64,000 nt of DNA, taken from positions 62,001-126,000 of the forward strand of contig NZ_FRDN01000014.1 of assembly GCF_900143285.1 (NCBI RefSeq), written 5' to 3'. The stretch's first letter is position 1, and each line of letters begins with the position of its first letter. The position numbers and the translations under genes were made by a program. Below the pieces are notes generated by a model. That model ran no database searches, had not been told where the DNA came from, and worked only from the letters and a program-made list of their open reading frames with translations. Origin of the DNA: Desulfitobacterium chlororespirans DSM 11544 (lineage in GTDB: Bacteria > Bacillota > Desulfitobacteriia > Desulfitobacteriales > Desulfitobacteriaceae). Shown one piece after another: positions 35,200 through 44,143 of the stretch.

Positions 35200-36521
35200 A
35201 AATGAGTTACCCCCTTATCCAGATGCCAGAGTTCAACCTTATTGTTCTGTTGATCCTGGAGTAATACAGATGTTTTGCGCCCGATCAAATGCTCCCATAG
35301 ATCATATCCCGCCTGGGTGCATTGCTCACAGGCCGCAAAAGGAATCCGCACTAAAGCGAAAGTATTGCCGGTTACGGTATGCTGGCTTTCAATGAGCACC
35401 GTTCCCCCGCAATGGTTGCACTGGCGGATCCAATCCTTACGCCCCTCCTGGAAGCCTTCCGTATCATAATATACGGAATGAGGAATGTAAATCCATTTTC
35501 CTTCGGGAAGGAAGCTGTCGGTGCGGATGTTCCAGTCTGGTTTGGCCCGGCGGTATTGCTCTTTCAGCTCCTTAAGGAAGCCCCGGAAGGCATTGGAACC
35601 GCTGTGGGGATGACGGGGCTTTTGAGGCTCGATGACTCCCTGATAGTCTTCTCCCGCCAAGGCCAGGACAATGGCCAGATTCACATAAGGCAGAGCTCCT
35701 TCAATGGAGTAGCCCCCCTCCAGGACGGCTAAGTCCGGATTGAGCAGCTCGGTGATTCGCCCATAGCCTCGGGCTGTCACATTCATGGAGGCTAAAGGAT
35801 CCGTGAAATGATTGTCCTGACCGGCTGAATTAATGATCAGATCCGGTTGAAAGTCATGAACCCGGGGGAGAACCCAGTTTTCCAGGACATGGTGAAGATC
35901 TTCGTCTCCCGTACCGGGAGGCAGAGGAATATCCAAAGTGGTCTCCCAAGCATTGGGTCCCCCTTTCTCGTAGATAAAACCGCTGCCGGGATAGAGAGTC
36001 CGTCCATCCTGATGAATGGAGATAAAGAGGACATTAGGATCATGATAGAAGATATCCTGGGTGCCGTCCCCGTGATGAACATCCGTATCCACGATGGCCA
36101 CCTTTTTTATCCCATGGAAGGTGCGGAGATGATTGATCAGGATCGCTTCATTGTTCAGGGTGCAGAACCCCCGATTGCCTAAAACCGTAGCCCCGGAGTG
36201 GTGTCCCGGCGGGCGCACCAGGGCAAAGCCATTATGGATCTCCTTTTTGGCCCAGGCCTCACCCAGAACCAGAGAACTTCCGGCGGCGATCAAATGAGCA
36301 TCCAAATCATGGCTTTCCGGGGCGGGAAAAATCCCTTGGGTCCGTTGGACATCCTTTAATGAAGCGAGACCTGGAGCATAGTGCTTGATCTGGGGTAAAT
36401 CCATAACCCCTTCTTCAAACAATTGTTCCTGGGTATAAAGAAGTCTTTCTTCCCGTTCCGGGTGGGTATCTCCTAAAGACCAGTCAAACGCAGGGAAAAA
36501 CAATAATCCTGTCTGCTTCAT
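35196..36521 (-). CDS. Histone deacetylase-like amidohydrolase with C-terminal zinc ribbon
   Basis: A member of the HDAC/AcuC/acetylpolyamine amidohydrolase superfamily, 441 aa. The metal and catalytic sites are evident: ALVRPPGHHSG (two His), VDTDVHHGDGTQDIF (Asp and His ligands), SAGQDNHFTDP and LEGGYSIEGALPYV. From about residue 385 a two-pair cysteine module (CNHCGG ... CEQC) suggests an extra zinc ribbon unusual for this family. The substrate may be acetyl-lysine, an acetylated polyamine or another amide. It lies between a hydantoinase-like gene and mutL, overlapping both by four bases. Confidence 0.85.
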   Translation of the reverse strand: MKQTGLLFFPAFDWSLGDTHPEREERLLYTQEQLFEEGVMDLPQIKHYAPGLASLKDVQRTQGIFPAPESHDLDAHLIAAGSSLVLGEAWAKKEIHNGFALVRPPGHHSGATVLGNRGFCTLNNEAILINHLRTFHGIKKVAIVDTDVHHGDGTQDIFYHDPNVLFISIHQDGRTLYPGSGFIYEKGGPNAWETTLDIPLPPGTGDEDLHHVLENWVLPRVHDFQPDLIINSAGQDNHFTDPLASMNVTARGYGRITELLNPDLAVLEGGYSIEGALPYVNLAIVLALAGEDYQGVIEPQKPRHPHSGSNAFRGFLKELKEQYRRAKPDWNIRTDSFLPEGKWIYIPHSVYYDTEGFQEGRKDWIRQCNHCGGTVLIESQHTVTGNTFALVRIPFAACEQCTQAGYDLWEHLIGRKTSVLLQDQQNNKVELWHLDKGVTHF

Positions 36522-38197
36522 ACCTCAAGCCTCCCAACCACTCCCGGAGGTACCACCACAGAACCCCGGATTATTTGACCAACGGTTGCGTAACCTTTAA
36601 CAACTGGGAAAAAATCAAAAGGTTGAGTCTTAAACTCCAGTTCATGGAGATTCAAGCCAATGGTGCGGGCCCGCTCCCGGGCAATCTCCTGCAGGAATTC
36701 CTGAACCTCTTTATGAGGGCGTTTGGAACCCAGCCATTCCCTCTGTTCTCCAAATTCCTCAATCCGGTAAGAGCGGATCGTCGTATCCAAATGCAGGGTG
36801 CAGGATAGGGTCGGCCGGGCTAAGGCCGCACCGATAGCATTGGAGACATCGGCATGCTGGGTAAAGCGCACAGGCAAGTGGACTTTATCCTCCAGGGAAG
36901 GTGCGATCCCCCGGGCGCTGCCCCCGCTGACCCAGATATAGAAATCCTTGGCACTATGAGGATGGAGAACCTCCCACACCTTATAGGCGGGTTCCTCCTG
37001 CCATTCCTTATGCAAGAGCGAAAAAGCATTGGCTACCTCTTCCGCAAACTTCTCCAGAATTTTCAGGGCTAATCCCTGAAGGGCCCGGGGATTCCGGGCC
37101 TCAGGGGGCAGCAGGGATGCTAAACCTTCTTCAGCACGGGCATAATCCCCATGCTCCACCCGTTTTAAATAGCGCATGGCATCAGTGGGGGTTGGGTATC
37201 CCCCTCCCAAACAATAGGCCGGTCCCTGGCGATAAGGTGCGAGAGTAAAGCCTTCCGGCACATCAGGTGCAGGCAGCACGGCAGAATCTCCGCCTACAGG
37301 GATGGAGCGGGTGGCTAAAGTAGGGATCAAGGTCAAAAAAGGACCAATCCGGGCACCCTGGGCACTGAGAAGTGGTTCCCCCGATAGAATCAGGCCGATA
37401 TCTGTGGTGGTGCCGCCAATATCCACCACCACAAAAGACTGCTGGGGATCCGTTTGGGCCAGGGCGCCAATGACGCTGGCAGCGGGGCCGGAATTAATGG
37501 ATTCCACCGGACGGAGCTGATCGATGGGCAAGATGCCCCCATCAGCTTTCAAGACGGTAATCTCAGCCTTTGAACCGTTTTTCTCTACAGCCTGATGCAA
37601 CTGGGAGGAGAAGGTTTTATAGAGATTTTTGCTGGCAGTATTGAGATAGGTGGTGAGACTGCGGCGGTAAAAATTGGCATGCCCCCATTCGCAGCCCAAA
37701 GCAATGTCCAGCTGAGGATATTTTTTGCTCAAAAACTGAGCCAAAGCATCTTCCAGAACCCGATTCCGGTGGGAAAACTTGCTGACAATGGCCGCCTGGG
37801 GGACGGCTTCAAAATCCAACTGGTTGCAAAGCCGCCGCCACTCCAGCTCATCCGGGGGAGATACTTCCCTGCCCCGATAGTCGATTTCACCCATAAGGGC
37901 GTGATAAGGCACCGGCCAGGGTAGAGCGTCCAGCCTCATCCCGGAACCGGGAAAGAGAAACAGCTCGATGGGGGGTAATTTGTTTTCCAGAATGGCATTG
38001 GTCACCAAAGTAGTACTGACTGTAATCTGCTCAACAGGCTGTTTAAAGACATCGAGATGTTCCAGAGCATGGAGCAAGGTGTCCAATAAATTATCGTGTT
38101 GAGTAGGAACTTTTGTTTTTTTGATTAGGTTGTTTTTGTGAATAAGCACCCCATCAGTAAACGTCCCTCCGACATCAATTCCAACTTGGTATGACAT
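36518..38197 (-). CDS. Hydantoinase/oxoprolinase family protein (HyuA-like)
   Basis: An ATP-dependent amidohydrolase-type protein with an actin-like ATPase fold, about 559 aa. The phosphate-binding motif VGIDVGGTFTDGVLI is at the N-terminus. The adenosine-binding VVVDIGGTTTDIGLI is near residue 270, preceded by ESINSGPAAS. Family members open hydantoin or 5-oxoproline rings, usually with a partner HyuB. No hyuB is nearby, and the C-terminal region is shorter than in full oxoprolinases. ATG 38197 follows GAGGAGG by six bases. It overlaps the deacetylase-like gene by four bases, suggesting both act on related N-acyl compounds. Its true reaction is unknown. Confidence 0.83.
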   Translation of the reverse strand: MSYQVGIDVGGTFTDGVLIHKNNLIKKTKVPTQHDNLLDTLLHALEHLDVFKQPVEQITVSTTLVTNAILENKLPPIELFLFPGSGMRLDALPWPVPYHALMGEIDYRGREVSPPDELEWRRLCNQLDFEAVPQAAIVSKFSHRNRVLEDALAQFLSKKYPQLDIALGCEWGHANFYRRSLTTYLNTASKNLYKTFSSQLHQAVEKNGSKAEITVLKADGGILPIDQLRPVESINSGPAASVIGALAQTDPQQSFVVVDIGGTTTDIGLILSGEPLLSAQGARIGPFLTLIPTLATRSIPVGGDSAVLPAPDVPEGFTLAPYRQGPAYCLGGGYPTPTDAMRYLKRVEHGDYARAEEGLASLLPPEARNPRALQGLALKILEKFAEEVANAFSLLHKEWQEEPAYKVWEVLHPHSAKDFYIWVSGGSARGIAPSLEDKVHLPVRFTQHADVSNAIGAALARPTLSCTLHLDTTIRSYRIEEFGEQREWLGSKRPHKEVQEFLQEIARERARTIGLNLHELEFKTQPFDFFPVVKGYATVGQIIRGSVVVPPGVVGRLEV

Positions 38198-38336
38198 AAT
38201 TGCCCTCCTCAATTCACATTATTGTCCGGGCCGTGCAGCTTTACGTTCATCACATTCCCCTCCACGTCCCTTCGTTGCCATGAGTTCTCTCCTCTGCTTA
38301 AACCTACCCTTGTATTTTTTTATGAACTTACTAAAT

Positions 38337-40889
38337 TTAAATAGAACCCGCTGCTTTAATCCGTTCTTTTAAATCAAACAGGTAATCTAAAGCCTGCCTG
38401 GGGGTCAAATCCTCTACAGAAAGCTCGCTGACTTCCTGTAACAAGGGATCCAGGGGCTGAACCTCAAACAAGGACAGTTGGGTGGTTTTCTCCTTATCTA
38501 GCAAATGCTCCTGGCGGCTTTCCTTGGCGGAGGATTCCAATTCATGCAGAATAATTTTGGCCCTGTGCAGAAGGTTGGCAGGCAGACCGGCCAGCTTTGC
38601 CACTTGAATGCCATAACTGCGGTCGGCACGGCCGGGGATAATCTTATGTAGGAAAACAATCTCTTCTCCATGCTCCCGAACCCCGACATGAAGATTGAAG
38701 ATACCGGCATGGGTTTCCTCCAAATCGGTCAGTTCATGATAATGGGTGGCAAAGAGAGTTTTGGGCTTATTCTCCTGACCGGCTAAGTACTCAGCCACAG
38801 CCCAGGCAATGCTGAGACCGTCGTAGGTGGCCGTCCCCCGTCCCACTTCATCGAGAATGATCAGACTATGGGGTGTGACATGGCGCAGAATATGGGCCAC
38901 TTCATACATCTCCACCATAAAGGTGCTTTGTCCTGAGGCTAAATCATCGGAAGCCCCCACCCGGGTAAAGATATGATCGGCGATGGGGATGGTGGCTTGC
39001 TGAGCAGGCACAAAGCTGCCAATCTGAGCCATCAGGACGATCAGAGCTACCTGACGCATGTAGGTGGATTTACCGGCCATGTTGGGGCCGGTGATCAAGG
39101 CCAGATGTTTATCCTCAGTCAGGATGGTATCGTTGGGGACAAAGGAAGTATCCTGGAGCATAGATTCCACCACAGGATGCCGCCCCTCAATGATGGTGAG
39201 CCCCCCTTCTCCCTTCATCACAGGACGGGAATAATGATGGCGCACAGCGGCTTCCGCCAGACTGGTATAGACGTCGATTTCAGCCAGAGCATGGGCGGCT
39301 TCTAAAATCTTAGCGGCATGTTGACGGACTTTTTCCCGGAGTTCGAGAAAGAGCTGGTACTCCAGCTGAGTGACTTTCTCTTCGGCGCCCAGGATTTTTT
39401 GCTCATATTCCTTCAGTTCCGGGGTGATAAAACGCTCAGCATTGGCTAGGGTTTGTTTGCGAATGTATTCAGCAGGTATCAGATGGGAATTAGCATGCGT
39501 CACTTCGATATAATAGCCAAATACCTTATTATAGCCAACTTTAAGGGAGCGAATTCCGGTCCGGTCCTTTTCCATGCTTTCTAATTTGGCTACCCAGGCT
39601 TTTCCCCCGGAGGATATGCTGCGCAATTCGTCGATTTCCTTTGAGTAACCGGCTTTCAGCAGGTTCCCGTCCTTGACGGAGATGGGGGCTTCCGGATTGA
39701 TGGCTTGCTCCAAGGTTGCGGCCAAAGGGTCCAGACCTTCCAAAGCCGGAATGAAAGCTTGCAGGGGTTCCGACTTGCCTTCTGCCAGCAACGCCCGGAG
39801 CTGGGGCAGCACCCCTAAGGTCTGAGCTAAGGATAACAAGTCCCGGGCATTGGCGGTACCATAGGAAACCTTCCCCATGAGACGCTCCAGATCAAACACT
39901 TTATTGAAGAGCTGGATCAGGTCCCCCCGTAAAAAGCTGTCCTCAACCAAGGCCTCCACATAGTCCAAACGCTTTTCGATTTCCCCTTTGAGGAGCAAAG
40001 GCTGCTCGATCCAGCGTCTGAGCAGGCGGCCGCCAAAGGCGGTTTTGGTAAAGTCCAGAACAGATAATAAAGTTCCTTTTTTCCCTTGGCCGCGAATGGA
40101 CTCGGTAAGCTCCAGATTTCTGCGGGTCCAGGGATCAAGGAGCATCCAGTGCTCAGGACGGTAGGCATTGACCTTCAGAATATGGGAGGGATCGATGCCG
40201 GGTGAAGTCTCCAGGATATATTGCCAAAGCCCATTGGCGGCTTTCATCGCCACCGGAAATTCCTGAAACAACTCAGTTTGTTCCGTAAAGCGCTGCTCCA
40301 GCAAGGTGTGTTGATAGGTTTTCTTTTCCCGCTGAGTAAGATAATAAGGGCGCCAGTGCTTTGCTTTGAGGAGTTCCGCCGGGAGCAGCAATTCAGAAGG
40401 GCGAATCCGGGAAAGCTCGGTGGTTAAGATATCTAGGGATTCAGTCTGAAAAACCGTGAACTCCCCTGTGGAAACATCCACAAAGGCCAATCCCCAGTCT
40501 TGCTCATGATAGACCGCGGCTAAAAAGTTATTGGCTTGCTCCACTAAGGAATCCGTCAGGGTACCGGGAGAAATGATTCGGATAATCTCTCTTCTGACGA
40601 TCCCTTTAGCGGCTTGGGGATCCTCCACTTGCTCGCATAAAGCCACTTTATAGCCGGCAGAAACCAGCTTGAGCAGATAGCCGTCTACGGCATGGTGGGG
40701 AACGCCGCACATGGGAATCCTCTCCCCTCCTCCGGAATCACGGCCGGTTAAGGCAATTTCCAGAATAGGGGCGGCGGTCCGGGCATCCTCGCCAAACATT
40801 TCATAAAAATCTCCTAGACGGAAGAAAAGGATCGCGTCGGGAGCTTGAGATTTTATGGATTTATATTGTTGCATCATCGGTGTAGTCAT
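38337..40889 (-). CDS. mutS: DNA mismatch repair protein MutS
   Basis: Mismatch recognition ATPase, 850 aa. The mismatch-binding Phe-x-Glu motif is LFFRLGDFYEMF near the N-terminus. The ATPase has Walker A ITGPNMAGKSTYMRQ, the STFMVEM loop, Walker B LIILDEVGRGTATYDG and the helix-turn-helix region after it. The start is supported by AAGGAG nine bases upstream. Downstream are the hyuA-like and HDAC-like genes and then mutL. The structured repeat copy B ends up only about 50 bases upstream of the start codon, so the mutS promoter must lie within or beyond that repeat. Confidence 0.96.
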   Translation of the reverse strand: MTTPMMQQYKSIKSQAPDAILFFRLGDFYEMFGEDARTAAPILEIALTGRDSGGGERIPMCGVPHHAVDGYLLKLVSAGYKVALCEQVEDPQAAKGIVRREIIRIISPGTLTDSLVEQANNFLAAVYHEQDWGLAFVDVSTGEFTVFQTESLDILTTELSRIRPSELLLPAELLKAKHWRPYYLTQREKKTYQHTLLEQRFTEQTELFQEFPVAMKAANGLWQYILETSPGIDPSHILKVNAYRPEHWMLLDPWTRRNLELTESIRGQGKKGTLLSVLDFTKTAFGGRLLRRWIEQPLLLKGEIEKRLDYVEALVEDSFLRGDLIQLFNKVFDLERLMGKVSYGTANARDLLSLAQTLGVLPQLRALLAEGKSEPLQAFIPALEGLDPLAATLEQAINPEAPISVKDGNLLKAGYSKEIDELRSISSGGKAWVAKLESMEKDRTGIRSLKVGYNKVFGYYIEVTHANSHLIPAEYIRKQTLANAERFITPELKEYEQKILGAEEKVTQLEYQLFLELREKVRQHAAKILEAAHALAEIDVYTSLAEAAVRHHYSRPVMKGEGGLTIIEGRHPVVESMLQDTSFVPNDTILTEDKHLALITGPNMAGKSTYMRQVALIVLMAQIGSFVPAQQATIPIADHIFTRVGASDDLASGQSTFMVEMYEVAHILRHVTPHSLIILDEVGRGTATYDGLSIAWAVAEYLAGQENKPKTLFATHYHELTDLEETHAGIFNLHVGVREHGEEIVFLHKIIPGRADRSYGIQVAKLAGLPANLLHRAKIILHELESSAKESRQEHLLDKEKTTQLSLFEVQPLDPLLQEVSELSVEDLTPRQALDYLFDLKERIKAAGSI

Positions 40890-40941
40890 GGTTGCTAACT
40901 CCTTAGAGATAGATTATCTTGGCAAGATTTATGAAAGAGGG

Positions 40942-41752
40942 GTCTCCAGGATTTTGATTTACATCGGTCGCTCAATAAGCTGCGCGGACAAAACTAACGC
41001 TCAAGCCCACCGCTCCGAAAGGTCCCCGGCTAAATCGGCTCCTCGAAAGCACTGCTTTCGCACTTGTTCTCAATAGCCGGTTGGAAACGTCCTGTTTCCA
41101 ACCTTTCTCCGCTGCGTGCTTTTCGCGAAGTTTTGTTTCCGCTCGCTTAAATTCGCTTCCCTGCTGTAAATCAAAATCCTTGGGCTGCTTTTCAGGCTTT
41201 TGCATGCAGGGCGTTGTAGGATTGCAGGAAATGTGGGGTGAGTTGACTGACCCAAGCAGCTTTTTCCGTCTTTACCGGCGCCGCTTGCGGCGGCAGGGCC
41301 GGCTATCCCCTGGGAAAGGCTATGCGGGCTAAGTACAAGAAAGGCTCCGAAGCTAAGTCAAAAGTCCTCAAAAAAGGCAATTGGAACACCAAAGAAAAGC
41401 TAAAGAGACCCGTAAGACGTAGCTTTACGTACAAAAGCCGTGAACTCCGGAGAAGAAACCTTCCGGTGGAAGGTTTTAGGATTCACGCCCGAAGGTGTCG
41501 GATTTAGCGGAGGGGCGGTCAGGTCAACGAGGCTTTCTTAACGTAGCGGAGCCACGGTTCACATCAGGTATTACCCTGAGGTTTGGTGACGAAAGTGTCC
41601 GGTGGACAGTTTCGCTCAAGGCGGCATACCCCAAAGTATACTCATCCGCCGCAGATTCTGTTAAGAAAGCGAGTTGGCCAGCCCCGGAGCTATGGAGTAC
41701 GCGTTGTGCGTAAAGCTACGCGACCCGGACACCCCTTTCACCCACTGCCGGT
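40942..41752. repeat. Long structured non-coding repeat, copy B
   Basis: About 810 bp, the longer relative of copy A (30228-30895). Extra material is confined to hairpins: CGAAAGC/GCTTTCG (41044-41060); an added stem-loop region around 41438-41490 with AACCTTCC/GGAAGGTT inside CGTGAA/TTCACG; and one near 41590-41650. Shared stems are 40946-40963 with 41165-41183, GGTTGGAAAC/GTTTCCAACC at 41079-41103, CCGGC 41275-41279 with GCCGG 41298-41302, CTTTCTTAAC 41533-41542 with GTTAAGAAAG 41660-41669, and GTAGCTTTACG 41419-41429 with CGTAAAGCTAC 41709-41719. GCTAAATC (41029-41036) can also pair with GATTTAGC (41501-41508), which would make a pseudoknot. Short open frames inside are not conserved in copy A. 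It fills the gap between ricA and mutS. Confidence 0.85.
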
Positions 41753-41887
41753 GCTGTCACTGCCGATGCCCCCTGAGCGGCATGACCGTCAGACGTATAT
41801 TCGAAAGGGAAGAGTGTACACTCTTCCCTTGCTGCGCCCAATCTAAATAAAGTGATCTTGTCCACTCATTTCTATTGTATCGCGAGT

Positions 41888-42283
41888 TTATGAACAGCTT
41901 CCTCCGCATCCTGAACAGCCTGTGTCACAGGAGCAGCTTCCGCCATTGGGATCATTGGCAATTGCTTGAGCTAAAACACCATTGATGGTATCCAGCATCT
42001 TTGTGAATTGCTCTTGAGCCTGCAGATAAGCAGCAATGGGAGGATATCCTTCCACTTTCGCTTCCATGGCATCAATGGCCTGCTGTACTTCATCAGTCAA
42101 CTCTTGACCTTGGGCCTGGAGCTCATACACTCGCTGTTGCTCATTTTGAAAATCAGCAATGATTTGCTGAGCTTGTTCGTCAGCCATCATGGCTTCTTCT
42201 GTGCTGCGCAAATTTTGTAATTCGACACTTTTGGCTATAGCTGCAGCTAGAATCTCGGCTTTTTCCATAATTTCCGCCGTCAT
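41888..42283 (-). CDS. ricA: RicA/YmcA-like protein of the YlbF family, with Cys-rich tail
   Basis: A small helical protein (131 aa) of the YlbF/YmcA family. In Bacillus, RicA, RicF and RicT form a complex carrying iron-sulfur clusters that affects mRNA processing by RNase Y, sporulation and biofilms. The helical core is typical (EILAAAIAKSVELQNLRSTEEAM ... FQNEQQRVYELQAQGQEL ... YLQAQEQFTKMLDTINGVL). It ends in CSCDTGCSGCGGSCS, six cysteines suited to a cluster. It follows miaB as ymcA follows ymcB in Bacillus and is upstream of mutS, so orthology is supported by gene order. ATG 42283 follows GGAGGTG. Confidence 0.85.
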   Translation of the reverse strand: MTAEIMEKAEILAAAIAKSVELQNLRSTEEAMMADEQAQQIIADFQNEQQRVYELQAQGQELTDEVQQAIDAMEAKVEGYPPIAAYLQAQEQFTKMLDTINGVLAQAIANDPNGGSCSCDTGCSGCGGSCS

Positions 42284-42349
42284 TACAACACCTCCATCTT
42301 CGATTGATTCTACACGTTTTTCTTGATTCCTGCTTTGAGCCTTCAATTA

Positions 42350-43696
42350 TTATTTAGGCATGTCTTTGCAGCATTTCCCAAACAGCGTCCAGGAATTGGC
42401 ATCCTCAATCAATACTTGGACTAAGGTGCCAATCAATTGGGCTTCTCCGGGAAAGACCACCAGCTCATAGCCCCGGGTTCGCCCGGTAAGACGATCAGGA
42501 TTGGATTTGCTCGGCCCTTCCACAAGAACTTCGTAGGTTTTGCCGATCATTTCCTGCCGCCAGGCCAGGCTTTGGGCATTCTGAACCGTGATCAACTGCT
42601 GCAGGCGACGTTTCTTGATGTCCAGAGGAATTTGCTCCGCCATTTGGGCTGCCGGCGTGCCGGAGCGTTTGGAATACATAAAAGTAAAGGCTTGGCTGTA
42701 TCGCACCTGCCTAATCAGCTCCAAGGTTTGTTCAAAATCCTCTTCCGTCTCCCCGGGAAAACCGACGATGATATCCGTTGTTAAACTGGCCTGGGGAATG
42801 ATAGCCTTAATTTGGGCAATCCGGCTTAAATAGTATTCCCGGGTGTATTTACGATTCATACTTTTGAGAATTTCATCACTGCCGGCCTGAAAAGGCAGAT
42901 GAACATGCTCGCAAAGATGAGTGCCTGCAGCAATGGTTTCGATCAATTTATCGGATAGATCTTTAGGATGGGAGGTCATAAACCGCACTCTCCACAACCC
43001 GTCAATGCTATCTACGTCCTTGAGCAAATCGGCAAAATCATAAGCTTTGTCCAGGTCCTGGCCATAGGAGTTTACGTTCTGACCAAGCAAGGTCACTTCC
43101 CGGCAGCCTGTTTCGACCAAGGCCCTGATCTCCGCCACGATCTCTTCCGGCTGACGACTGCGCTCACGGCCGCGGACATGGGGTACAATACAATACGTGC
43201 AGAAGTTATCGCAGCCATAACTGATATTGACATAAGCTTTAAGCTTGCCCTTGGCTGCCAGAGGAACCGATTCCTGGGTTTCCCGCGGCTTTTCCCAGAC
43301 CTCAGCCACTTTCCCCTTTTCTTCAGATTCCTCCAGGAGACGCTGAAACTCATGGATATTATGGGTTCCCGCCCAGATATCCACATGAGGGGCTCTTTTT
43401 CTAAGTCGTTCTAAAGCGCCCGGCTGCTGAACCATACATCCGGAGATGGCGATTTTCAACTGAGGATTGGCTTCTTTCAAATGTTTGAGCTCGCCGATTT
43501 TACCCAGGATTTTATTTTCTGCGCTTTCGCGAACACAACAGGTATTCACAATAATGAGGTCAGCCTGTTCCAGCTCCTGAGAGCGGACATACCCTTTTTG
43601 ACTGGATATCTCGGTCAAGGTATCGGCATCACGCTCCGACATTTGACACCCATAGGCTAAAGTGACGACCTTCTTAGGGGGTTTCGTGATTGACAT
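42350..43696 (-). CDS. miaB: tRNA-2-methylthio-N6-dimethylallyladenosine synthase
   Basis: Radical SAM methylthiotransferase (448 aa) that adds the 2-methylthio group to i6A37 of tRNA. The N-terminal UPF0004 domain carries three cluster cysteines (YGCQMSERDAD, NTCCVRESAENK, SGCMVQQ). The radical SAM site is SYGCDNFCTYCIVPHVRGRE (C-x3-C-x2-C), and a TRAM domain ends the protein. Together with miaA in the same window it completes the ms2i6A pathway. It precedes ricA with 66 bases between, consistent with one transcript. Confidence 0.95.
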   Translation of the reverse strand: MSITKPPKKVVTLAYGCQMSERDADTLTEISSQKGYVRSQELEQADLIIVNTCCVRESAENKILGKIGELKHLKEANPQLKIAISGCMVQQPGALERLRKRAPHVDIWAGTHNIHEFQRLLEESEEKGKVAEVWEKPRETQESVPLAAKGKLKAYVNISYGCDNFCTYCIVPHVRGRERSRQPEEIVAEIRALVETGCREVTLLGQNVNSYGQDLDKAYDFADLLKDVDSIDGLWRVRFMTSHPKDLSDKLIETIAAGTHLCEHVHLPFQAGSDEILKSMNRKYTREYYLSRIAQIKAIIPQASLTTDIIVGFPGETEEDFEQTLELIRQVRYSQAFTFMYSKRSGTPAAQMAEQIPLDIKKRRLQQLITVQNAQSLAWRQEMIGKTYEVLVEGPSKSNPDRLTGRTRGYELVVFPGEAQLIGTLVQVLIEDANSWTLFGKCCKDMPK

Positions 43697-43898
43697 ACTT
43701 ATCGTCTCACTCCTGAAAAGTAGTATTCTTCATAAAGGATAACATACTTCAATAAAGGCCGCCAGTCAAGGTATCCCGTGAAAGGTTTTTAAACATTGAT
43801 GAAAGCTGCTCGGGTGGGGTTTTTTACGAATTTTTCAAGTTTCTTTTTGGGTGTAGAAGGTGATTTATTTGGGTATCTTAATTAGGGAGGTGATAAGA

Positions 43899-44069
43899 AT
43901 GGCTAATCCAAAAGTTATGTGCAATGTCGTGGAGTGTAAGTACAATGAAGCCGCCAAAGTATGTCATGCCGGGGAAATCCAAGTAACCAAGCATCATGCC
44001 GAGGCTCGTACTACCGAAGCGACCGACTGTAGTACATTTGAATTCGGTGACGGAAAAGAAAAAGTTTAA
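43899..44069 (+). CDS. DUF1540 small cysteine protein, 56 aa
   Basis: A 56-residue protein with the DUF1540 pattern: C-x4-C-x-YN (CNVVECKYN), a middle Cys (KVCHAGEIQV) and a final T-x-C-x-TF (TDCSTFEF). Four cysteines suggest one metal site. ATG 43899 follows GGGAGGTGATAAGA; the longer in-frame start at 43860 has no such site. The function of the family is unknown. It is common in spore-formers. It stands alone and is ended by the hairpin at 44079. Confidence 0.85.
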   Translation: MANPKVMCNVVECKYNEAAKVCHAGEIQVTKHHAEARTTEATDCSTFEFGDGKEKV

Positions 44070-44078
44070 GCACGTGAT

Positions 44079-44106
44079 AAGGGAACCGGAAATTCCGGTT
44101 CCCTTT
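44079..44106. terminator. Bidirectional terminator
   Basis: AAGGGAACCGG pairs with CCGGTTCCCTT across AAATT-type bases, between the convergent DUF1540 and hydrogenase genes. Confidence 0.8.
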
Positions 44107-44143
44107 AGTAATTTTAATAAAGTTGTTTGCCCATAGGTTGGGA

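Noticed and set aside
40972-41255. Minus-strand open frames in repeat copy B (and at 30259-30664 in copy A) with similar-looking peptides
   Set aside because: The two copies share peptide fragments in different registers because of one-base indels, no start has a ribosome binding site, and the frames follow the low stop density of a GC-rich repeat. I read them as chance frames over a structured element.
41322-41713. Plus-strand open frames of 61 and 72 codons in copy B
   Set aside because: The aligned region in copy A differs by four bases in length and stops early, so the frame is not conserved.
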